A stretch of 64,000 nucleotides of DNA from Pseudomonas yangonensis (GTDB lineage Bacteria; Pseudomonadota; Gammaproteobacteria; Pseudomonadales; Pseudomonadaceae): contig NZ_BLJU01000003.1 of NCBI RefSeq assembly GCF_009932725.1, positions 496,001 through 560,000 on the forward strand. The letters run 5' to 3'. A program made the translations under genes and the position numbers. Below the pieces are notes generated by a model. The model did not search any database. It was not told where the DNA came from and worked only from the letters and a program-made list of their open reading frames with translations. This document shows, in pieces, positions 16,132 to 22,718 of the stretch. Every line of letters begins with the position of its first letter. Position 1 is the first letter of the stretch.

Positions 16132-16986
16132 TCAGTTCTGGCGAATGCCGGCGATCAGCCAGGGCTGGTTGTCGCCCTGGGCGCGCTCCAGACGCCAGCT
16201 TTCGCTGAACGGTTCGCCCTGGTCGAAGCGCGAGGTCTTCGACACACCGCTGAAGGTCAGGGTGGCGATGGTCTTTTCGGCGTTGTCGTCGACACCATCG
16301 AGCTGGACCTGCAGGTCGTCGATGTAGGTGGACTGGAAGCCGTCACCCAGCTCGGCGCGCTCGCGCTTGAGGAAGTCCAGCAGTTGCGGGGTGACGAACT
16401 CGGCGATCTTGTCCATCTCGTTCGCGTCCCAGTGCTGCTGCAGGTTCATGAAATGCTCGCGGCCGGCGGCCAGGAAGCTTTGTTCATTGAACCAGGCCGG
16501 GGCATTGATCACCGGAGCGGCCGAGGCCAGGCGAGCGCCGAAGATATTGCTGCCGGCTGCCGGCGCGTTGGCGGCATTCGGCATTTCGCGCTGGTAGGGC
16601 GCACCGGCAGTTGCCATTTGCGGCTGTTGGCGAGCACGACGGGCGGCGAGGAAGCGGAAGATCAGGAAGGCGATCAGGCCGAAGATCAGAAAGTCCATGA
16701 TCTGCAGGCCTTCGAAGCCGTCACCCATGAACATCGAGGCCAGCAGGCCACCGGCTGCCAGACCGGCCAGTGGGCCGAGCCAGCGCGAAGCGCCGCTGGC
16801 AGCGGCGGCAGGTTGCTGGCGACCAGGGGTCGGGGCAGCCTGTTGAGCAGGCGGCGTGGCCTGGCGGGTCTGGTGGCTGGGGGCGGAGCCGAAGGATTTG
16901 CCACCGCCGAAACGTTTGGCGTGGGCTTCGAAGCTGAAGGTCAGCGCCAGGCACAGGACCATGGCGATACTGAGGAAACGCTGCAT
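16132..16986 (-). CDS. Tim44-like domain protein
   Basis: A 284-residue protein with an N-terminal signal or anchor (MQRFLSIAMVLCLALTFSFE, then AHA). A Gly/Ser/Pro/Gln-rich linker follows, then a hydrophobic Gly-rich segment (GPLAGLAAGGLLASMFMG), a second membrane helix (IMDFLIFGLIAFLIFRFLA) and a C-terminal Tim44-like domain from about residue 165 (FLAAGREHFMNLQQHWDANEMDKIAEFVTPQLL...). The domain is related to the mitochondrial import motor adaptor and to ribosomal mL45. In bacteria it is membrane-anchored and of unknown role. The start at 16986 gives the expected signal sequence. Confidence 0.88.
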   Translation of the reverse strand: MQRFLSIAMVLCLALTFSFEAHAKRFGGGKSFGSAPSHQTRQATPPAQQAAPTPGRQQPAAAASGASRWLGPLAGLAAGGLLASMFMGDGFEGLQIMDFLIFGLIAFLIFRFLAARRARQQPQMATAGAPYQREMPNAANAPAAGSNIFGARLASAAPVINAPAWFNEQSFLAAGREHFMNLQQHWDANEMDKIAEFVTPQLLDFLKRERAELGDGFQSTYIDDLQVQLDGVDDNAEKTIATLTFSGVSKTSRFDQGEPFSESWRLERAQGDNQPWLIAGIRQN

Positions 16987-17142
16987 CACGGTTTTCTCTC
17001 TGGTGGAAAGCTGATCGGCATCTTGCCCGTCATGGGTTGGCATGACCAGTGACAGAATGTTTCCGGCTTTTGCCTGTAGGGCGAGCACCCTGCGATTTGA
17101 CCGATTAGCCCGGAAGCAAGCCGGCGACGGCCCGCAACCATG

Positions 17143-17166
17143 GCCCCGGATTTCATCCGGGCTAGG
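17143..17166. repeat. CCCCGGAT-CATCCGGGCTA repeat half
   Basis: A single copy of the GTAGCCCGGATG-type repeat (here CCCCGGATTTCATCCGGGCT). It overlaps the end of the TetR gene and lies between it and the Tim44-like gene. Confidence 0.55.
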
Positions 17167-17743
17167 TGCGTTGCAACAGCAGCGGCAGTGGTCCGGCGCG
17201 CAACTGGCCACGCAGGAAGGCGCGGAACGCTGCAGCGTCCTCCTCGGGATGGCGCAACCAGTGCACGAAGCTGCGCAGGTAGGCGTTGGTGAGCAGAGTC
17301 TCCTCGGCGATGCGGCGCAGATGCAGGCTTTGCCGGCCGGCCGCTTCGCGCCACCACTGCACGGTGCGGCTGATGCGCATCAGGCCGAGCACCTGCAGAT
17401 GAACGTGCCCGGGTTCGAGCTTGTACAGCAGCATCTGCCCGGTCACCGCGCGATGGGCGGCCAGGCTGTCGAGCCAGGCCAGCAGGCAAGCTTCCAGGCG
17501 CTGTTCGGCGTTCAGGCCGGCCAGGTCGGGATTGCGGGCGTAGCCAAGCATGGCCTGGTCGGCGCGGTCGAACCAGGCTTCCACCAGATCATCCTTGTCG
17601 CGGTAATGGCGGGCGATATCGTCCAGGCCGATTTCCAGCGCCGCGGCCACCTCGAACAGATGCAGGCGCTCCCAGCCGCAGACGTCGGCCAGTCGCAGGG
17701 CGGTATCAAGGATGAGGGCAGGGTCGGTCGGCTTTTTCTTCAT
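17162..17743 (-). CDS. TetR/AcrR-family regulator
   Basis: A 193-residue regulator with an N-terminal TetR helix-turn-helix (residues about 8-52: ILDTALRLADVCGWERLHLFEVAAALEIGLDDIARHYRDKDDLVEAWF). The C-terminal helical domain has a Trp-rich segment (TVQWWREAAGRQSLHLRRIAEE). The start at 17743 (MKKKPTDPA) places the HTH normally. The gene follows the tandem TRAP genes on the same strand but a repeat separates them. The target is not evident; autoregulation is likely but no clear palindrome was found. Confidence 0.85.
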   Translation of the reverse strand: MKKKPTDPALILDTALRLADVCGWERLHLFEVAAALEIGLDDIARHYRDKDDLVEAWFDRADQAMLGYARNPDLAGLNAEQRLEACLLAWLDSLAAHRAVTGQMLLYKLEPGHVHLQVLGLMRISRTVQWWREAAGRQSLHLRRIAEETLLTNAYLRSFVHWLRHPEEDAAAFRAFLRGQLRAGPLPLLLQRT

Positions 17744-17828
17744 TCCTGAAGTATGGTCGCCAAGGCCTGAGGTGACGCCTGAAACGACAAACGGGGTCTG
17801 ATAGGTGAGACCTGGTCGCGCCGAACGG

Positions 17829-17896
17829 GTAGGAGCGGCGCCCCGCCGCGAAGCTGGGGGTAACGAACGCTTCGCCCCGGGGCGGGGCTCCCACAA
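17829..17896. repeat. Paired inverted repeat, GTAGGAGCGGCGCCCCGCC family
   Basis: GTAGGAGCGGCGCCCCGCC at the left faces GGCGGGGCTCCCAC at the right, with a spacer of about 30 bases including GCTTCGCCCCG. A close relative lies at 50238-50310 inside the mtl operon. Confidence 0.65.
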
Positions 17897-17921
17897 GGGT
17901 AACTGCTATACCCTGAGCGGC

Positions 17922-19004
17922 TCAGCGCCAGTCGTACAGCTCCTTTTCCGACAGCGCATGCATTGAGGTGGCCAGCGCTTGGAAGGCCTGCATCGAGGCC
18001 CAGATGCGACCGTTGAGTTCGCTCTGCGCAGCCAGATCGCCGAGCACCTGTTCGGTCTCGCGCTGCATGGCCTGCAGCACCTCGTCGGGGAAGCGCTTGA
18101 GCAGCGTGCCGCTCTTCTTCAGCTCGTCCAGCGCCAGGGCGTTGTGGTAGACGTAGTCGTCCATCATGTCCTGGGTCGAGGCGCGCGCCGCTTCGGTGAC
18201 GATGGCCTGCAGGTCGGCCGGCAGCGCATCGAATGCCTTCTGGTTGATCAGCAGCTCGAGCACGGATTGCGGCTCCTGCCAGCCCGGGTAGTAGTAGTAC
18301 TTGGCCGCCTTCTGCAGGCCGAAGGCCAGGTCGTTGTAGGGGCTGACCCAGTCGGTGGCGTCGATGGCGCCGGTCTGCAGCGCGGTGAAGATCTCGCCGC
18401 CGGGCAGCACCACGGTGGTGGCTCCGAGGCGGCTCCAGACCTCGCCGCCGAGGCCCGGCATGCGGATCTTCAGGCCCTTGATGTCAGCCAGGCTGTTGAT
18501 TTCCTTGTTGAACCAGCCGCCCATCTGCATGGTGCTGTTGCCTGCAGTCAGCGGCTTGAGGCCGAACGGCGCGTAGGCTTCGTCCCACAGCGCCTGGCCG
18601 CCGCCCTTGCTCAGCCAGGCGTTCATTTCCTGGGTGGACAGGCCGAAGGGCACCGCGCCGAAGAATTGCGCGGCCGGTACCTTGCCCTTCCAGTAGTAGG
18701 GCGTGCCGTGGCCGAGTTCGGCGGTGCCGCGCGACACCGCATCGAAGACTTCCAGCGCCGGCACCAGCTCGCCGGCAGCATAGACCTTGATGGTCAGGCG
18801 CCCGGCGCTCATGGCGTTGACCCGCTCGGCCAGGCGTTCGGCGGCAGTGCCGGTGCCTGGGGCGTTCTTCGGCCAGGTGGTGACCATCTTCCAGTGGAAG
18901 GTCTGGGCGGGCGCTGCGGCCTGGTCGGCCGGAGTGGAATCGTCCTTGCAGCCGATCAGGCCGAAGGCGAACAGGGGCAGGAGAAGCAGGGTGGAAAAGC
19001 GCAT
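17922..19004 (-). CDS. TRAP transporter solute-binding lipoprotein (copy 1)
   Basis: A 360-residue DctP-family (TAXI-unrelated) periplasmic binding protein. It has a lipoprotein signal (MRFSTLLLLPLFAFGLIGC, lipid Cys at 19). The mature part contains WKMVTTWPKN, GTAELGHGTPYYWKGK, WFNKEINSLADIKGLKIRMPG, GAIDATDWVSPYNDLAFG and YYYYPGWQEP. The last two resemble the TakP branch that binds 2-oxo acids. TRAP systems also need DctQ and DctM membrane subunits, and neither is in the window. A very similar gene lies directly upstream, so this is a tandem duplication. Confidence 0.9.
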   Translation of the reverse strand: MRFSTLLLLPLFAFGLIGCKDDSTPADQAAAPAQTFHWKMVTTWPKNAPGTGTAAERLAERVNAMSAGRLTIKVYAAGELVPALEVFDAVSRGTAELGHGTPYYWKGKVPAAQFFGAVPFGLSTQEMNAWLSKGGGQALWDEAYAPFGLKPLTAGNSTMQMGGWFNKEINSLADIKGLKIRMPGLGGEVWSRLGATTVVLPGGEIFTALQTGAIDATDWVSPYNDLAFGLQKAAKYYYYPGWQEPQSVLELLINQKAFDALPADLQAIVTEAARASTQDMMDDYVYHNALALDELKKSGTLLKRFPDEVLQAMQRETEQVLGDLAAQSELNGRIWASMQAFQALATSMHALSEKELYDWR

Positions 19005-19027
19005 GGGATGGCTTCCAGATAATTTTG

Positions 19028-19095
19028 CAGGAGCGAATTTATTCGCGATCGCTGGTAAGGCGCCAACCCATCGCGAATGAATTCGCTCCCACAAG
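19028..19095. repeat. Paired inverted repeat between the two TRAP genes (GGAGCGAATT...AATTCGCTCCC)
   Basis: CAGGAGCGAATTTATTCGCGA pairs with TCGCGAATGAATTCGCTCCC; the arms are about 20 bp with a spacer of about 20 bp. It is AT-richer than the other repeats of the window. Confidence 0.7.
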
Positions 19096-19125
19096 GGCGA
19101 AAAGCCGTGTGGGAGCGGAGGCGGC

Positions 19126-20220
19126 TCAACGCCAGTTGTACAGCTCTTTCTCGGTCAGCGTCTGCATGGCGCTGGCTTCTTCGAGGAAGGCCTTCTGCGA
19201 GGCCCAGATGCGGCCGTTGAGATCGTTTTCGGCAGCCAGGGACTCGAGCACCACCTCGGATTGTTCGCGCATGGCTTGCAGCACTTCATCCGGTAGGCGC
19301 TTGAACTGCACGCCTTCGCTCTTGAGGCTCTGCAGCGCCTTGGCGTTGTTGAACACGTAGTCGTCCATCATGTCCAGGGTTGCAGCGCGCGCGGCTTCGA
19401 CGACGATGGCCTGCAGGTCGGCCGGCAGCGCGTCGAAGGCTTTCTGGTTGACCATGGATTCGACCACGGCTTGCGGTTCCTGCCAGCCCGGGAAGTAGTA
19501 GTACTTGGTCGCCTTGTGCAGACCGAAGGCCAGGTCGTTGTACGGTCCGACCCAGTCGGTGGCGTCGATGGCGCCGGTCTGCAGAGAGGTGAAAATCTCG
19601 CCACCGGGCAGGTTGACGGTGATTGCGCCGAGCTTGCTCCAGACTTCGCCGCCGAGGCCCGGCATGCGGATCTTCAGGCCCTTGATGTCATCCAGGCTGT
19701 TGATTTCCTTGTTGAACCAGCCGCCCATCTGCATGGTGGTATTGCCCGCCGACAGCGGTTTCACGCCGTAGGGTGCATAGGTTTCGTCCCACAGCGCCTG
19801 ACCGCCGCCCTTGCTCAGCCAGGCGTTCATTTCCAGGGTGGAGAGGCCGAACGGCACGCTGCTGAAGAACTGCGCAGCCGGCACCTTGCCCTTCCAGTAG
19901 TACGGGGTGCCGTGGCCCATCTCGGCCGTGCCGCGCGATACCGCGTCGAACACCTCCAGTGCAGGTACCAGCTCGCCGGCCGCGTACACCTTGACGGTCA
20001 GGCGACCGGCGCTCATGGCGTTGATACGCTCGGCCAGACGCTCTGCAGCGGTGCCCAGGCCGGGGAAGTTCTTCGGCCAGGAAGTGACCATCTTCCAGTG
20101 GAAGGTTTCTGCCGGTTTGGCGGCGGCTTGCTCACTGGCAGCCTTTTCTTCTTTGCAGCCAACCAGGCCGATGGCGGCGATCAGCGCCAGAGCGGCGCCG
20201 AACAGATTGCGGCGATTCAT
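19126..20220 (-). CDS. TRAP transporter solute-binding lipoprotein (copy 2)
   Basis: A 364-residue paralogue of the next gene downstream; by eye most residues of the mature part are identical. The signal ends in a lipobox (LIAAIGLVGC, lipid Cys about 19). The ligand-site region GAIDATDWVGPYNDLAFG and YYYFPGWQEP is kept, with differences mainly at the C-terminus and around the lipid anchor linker. The start at 20220 (MNRRNLFG) is chosen. The two copies may differ in ligand range or be a recent duplicate. No TRAP membrane subunits are nearby. The uvrD stop lies 24 bp upstream. Confidence 0.9.
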   Translation of the reverse strand: MNRRNLFGAALALIAAIGLVGCKEEKAASEQAAAKPAETFHWKMVTSWPKNFPGLGTAAERLAERINAMSAGRLTVKVYAAGELVPALEVFDAVSRGTAEMGHGTPYYWKGKVPAAQFFSSVPFGLSTLEMNAWLSKGGGQALWDETYAPYGVKPLSAGNTTMQMGGWFNKEINSLDDIKGLKIRMPGLGGEVWSKLGAITVNLPGGEIFTSLQTGAIDATDWVGPYNDLAFGLHKATKYYYFPGWQEPQAVVESMVNQKAFDALPADLQAIVVEAARAATLDMMDDYVFNNAKALQSLKSEGVQFKRLPDEVLQAMREQSEVVLESLAAENDLNGRIWASQKAFLEEASAMQTLTEKELYNWR

Positions 20221-20243
20221 CGATTCTCTCCAGATACGGTGTG

Positions 20244-22427
20244 CTAACAGGCTTCCAGCTTGGCATATGCCAGCATCAGCCACTTGCTGCCTTCGTTTTC
20301 AAAATTTACCTGCACCCGTGCCTGTGCGCCGGCACCCTCGAAGTTGAGGATGGTGCCCTCGCCGAACAGGCTGTGGCGTACGCGCTGGCCCAGGTTGAAG
20401 GGCGTCTGCGGCACGGCGCTGCCGGCGAACAGGCTGCCAGCGCTCATCGAGCTGGTGCTTACCGGGCGGCTGACGCTGTTGCTGAGGCGCACTTCCTGAA
20501 TCAGCGGTGCGGGGATTTCGCGGACGAAGCGCGACACCTTGTTGTAGGTCTCGCTACCGTAGAGACGCCGGGTTTCGGCGTAGCTGATCACCAGCTTCTG
20601 CATGGCACGGGTAATGCCGACATAGGCCAGGCGGCGTTCTTCTTCCAGTCGGCCCGGTTCTTCCAGGCTCATCTTGTGCGGGAACAGACCCTCCTCCATG
20701 CCAACCAGGAATACCAGCGGGAATTCCAGGCCCTTGGCGCTGTGCAGGGTCATCAGTTGAATGCTGTCCTCGTTCTCGGCGGCCTGGGTGTCCCCGGCCT
20801 CCAGCGAAGCGTGGGTGAGGAAGGCCTGCAGCGGGGTCAGCTCGTCGTCTTCGTCATTCTCGAAGGCGCGCGCGGCGCTGACCAGCTCCTCCAGGTTCTC
20901 CACCCGGGCCTGGCCCTTCTCGCCCTTTTCCGCTTCATGGTAGGCGAGCAGGCCGCTCTGCTCGATGACCACCTGGGTCATCTGGTGCAGGGGCATTGCC
21001 ATGACCTTCTCGGCGAGGCCTTCGATCAGCTCGATAAAGCCGCTCAGGGCGCTCGAAGCACGGCCCGGCAGTACCTTGTTGGCGAGCATCAGGCGGATCG
21101 CCTCCCACATGTGCACGTCATGGGCGCGGGCGTACTCGCGGATGCTCTCGATGCTTTTCTCGCCGATACCGCGCGCCGGCACGTTAATGATGCGCTCCAG
21201 CGCAGCATCGTTGCCGCGCCCGTCGAGCAGGCGCAGATAGGCCATGGCGTTCTTGATCTCGGCGCGCTCGAAGAAGCGCTGACCGCCGTAGATGCGGTAG
21301 GGGATGCGCTCGCGCAGCAGCGCCTCTTCCAGTACCCGCGACTGGGCGTTGGAGCGATACAGAATGGCGATCTCGCTGCGCTTGAGGCCGTCCTTGCGCA
21401 GCGCGTCCTCGATGCTCTCGACCACGTAGCGCGCTTCGTCGTGCTCGTTGAAGGCGGCGTACAGGGCCAGCGGCTCGCCGTCGCCGCCATCGGTCCACAG
21501 CTCCTTGCCGAGGCGCCCGTTGTTGTTGGCGATCAGGGCGTTGGCCGCCTTGAGGATGCCGGCGGTGGAGCGGTAATTCTGCTCCAGGCGGATCAGCTGG
21601 GTGTCGGGGAAGTCGCTGGAGAACTGCTGGATGTTCTCGATCTTGGCGCCGCGCCAGCCGTAGATCGACTGGTCGTCGTCACCCACCACCATCAGGCTGT
21701 CGCCGCCCTTGGCAAGAAAACGCAGCCAGGCGTACTGCACGGCGTTGGTGTCCTGGAACTCGTCGACCAGGATATGGCGGAAGCGCCGCTGGTAGTGCTC
21801 GAGCAGGCCTGGTTTGTCGCGCCACAGGTCAAGCGCGCGCAGCAGCAGCTCGGCGAAATCGATCACCCCGGTGCGTGCGCAGGCCGCTTCGTAGGCCTCA
21901 TAGATGCCACGCATGGTGGCCAGGAACAGGTCGCCGCCGGCCTGGATGTGCGCTGGGCGCAGGCCTTCGTCCTTTTGCCCGTTGATGAACCACTGCGCCT
22001 GCTTGGCCGGCCAGCGCTGTTCGTCCAGGCCCAGGTCACGGATCACTCGTTTGATCAGGCGTTGCTGATCGTCGGAGTCGAGAATCTGGAAGTTCTCGGC
22101 CAGGCCGGCTTCCTGCCAGTGCGCGCGCAGCAGGCGATGGGCCAGGCCGTGGAAGGTGCCAACCCACATGCCGGCCGGGTTGTGCCCGAGCATGTCCTCG
22201 ATGCGGTGGCGCATCTCGGCGGCGGCCTTGTTGGTAAAGGTCACCGAAAGGATCGAATGAGGCGAAGCGCCCATTGCCTGAATCAGGAAGGCAATGCGGT
22301 GCACCAGCACGCGGGTCTTGCCCGAGCCAGCGCCGGCCAGCACCAGCTGGCGGCCGAGCGGAGCGGCCACGGCCTGGACCTGGGCGTCGTTGAGCGAAGC
22401 GAGGAGGAGTTCGGGGTCGTTTTGCAT
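20244..22427 (-). CDS. uvrD: DNA helicase II (UvrD)
   Basis: A 727-residue superfamily 1 helicase. Walker A is AGAGSGKT at residues 31-38; motif Ia is SVTFTNKAAAEM, motif II VDEFQDTN, motif III GDDDQSIYGWRG, motif IV LEQNYRS, motif V MTLHSAKGLEF and motif VI EERRLAYVGITRA. The C-terminal Tudor-like tail (FNLGQRVRHSLFGEGTILNFEGAG) binds partners such as RNA polymerase in UvrD. It unwinds DNA 3' to 5' in mismatch and nucleotide-excision repair. No LexA box is visible upstream. The neighbour on the divergent side is the GGDEF/EAL gene, the same arrangement as in P. aeruginosa (PA5443-PA5442, from memory). Confidence 0.97.
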   Translation of the reverse strand: MQNDPELLLASLNDAQVQAVAAPLGRQLVLAGAGSGKTRVLVHRIAFLIQAMGASPHSILSVTFTNKAAAEMRHRIEDMLGHNPAGMWVGTFHGLAHRLLRAHWQEAGLAENFQILDSDDQQRLIKRVIRDLGLDEQRWPAKQAQWFINGQKDEGLRPAHIQAGGDLFLATMRGIYEAYEAACARTGVIDFAELLLRALDLWRDKPGLLEHYQRRFRHILVDEFQDTNAVQYAWLRFLAKGGDSLMVVGDDDQSIYGWRGAKIENIQQFSSDFPDTQLIRLEQNYRSTAGILKAANALIANNNGRLGKELWTDGGDGEPLALYAAFNEHDEARYVVESIEDALRKDGLKRSEIAILYRSNAQSRVLEEALLRERIPYRIYGGQRFFERAEIKNAMAYLRLLDGRGNDAALERIINVPARGIGEKSIESIREYARAHDVHMWEAIRLMLANKVLPGRASSALSGFIELIEGLAEKVMAMPLHQMTQVVIEQSGLLAYHEAEKGEKGQARVENLEELVSAARAFENDEDDELTPLQAFLTHASLEAGDTQAAENEDSIQLMTLHSAKGLEFPLVFLVGMEEGLFPHKMSLEEPGRLEEERRLAYVGITRAMQKLVISYAETRRLYGSETYNKVSRFVREIPAPLIQEVRLSNSVSRPVSTSSMSAGSLFAGSAVPQTPFNLGQRVRHSLFGEGTILNFEGAGAQARVQVNFENEGSKWLMLAYAKLEAC

Positions 22428-22718
22428 CGCGGCATTCTAGGGGGCCGGGCAGGGGAGGGCAAACCGTCGGCCAGGCGAAGCGAACCCGGGCTGATGCAAC
22501 CGACGACCGGTAGGTCAGAGCGCAGATGTGTGTACGCAGGCGGCCAAAGGCCATCATGTCTGGGTGGCGCCCGCCAAAAGTTGGGCGTCAGACTGTGAAA
22601 TTGCCCACATCTTTGTTGGGCACAGCGTCTGTCTCGGGTATTCTCCCGCGACGTCAGGGCTGAGGGTGCCGATACTGACCCCGCAGATCCTTAGGCAACC
22701 ATTACAAGAACATCGCCT

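Noticed and set aside
20241..22598. Long open frame on the plus strand opposite uvrD
   Set aside because: It is an antisense shadow produced by high GC at third codon positions; uvrD has all helicase motifs and this frame has none.
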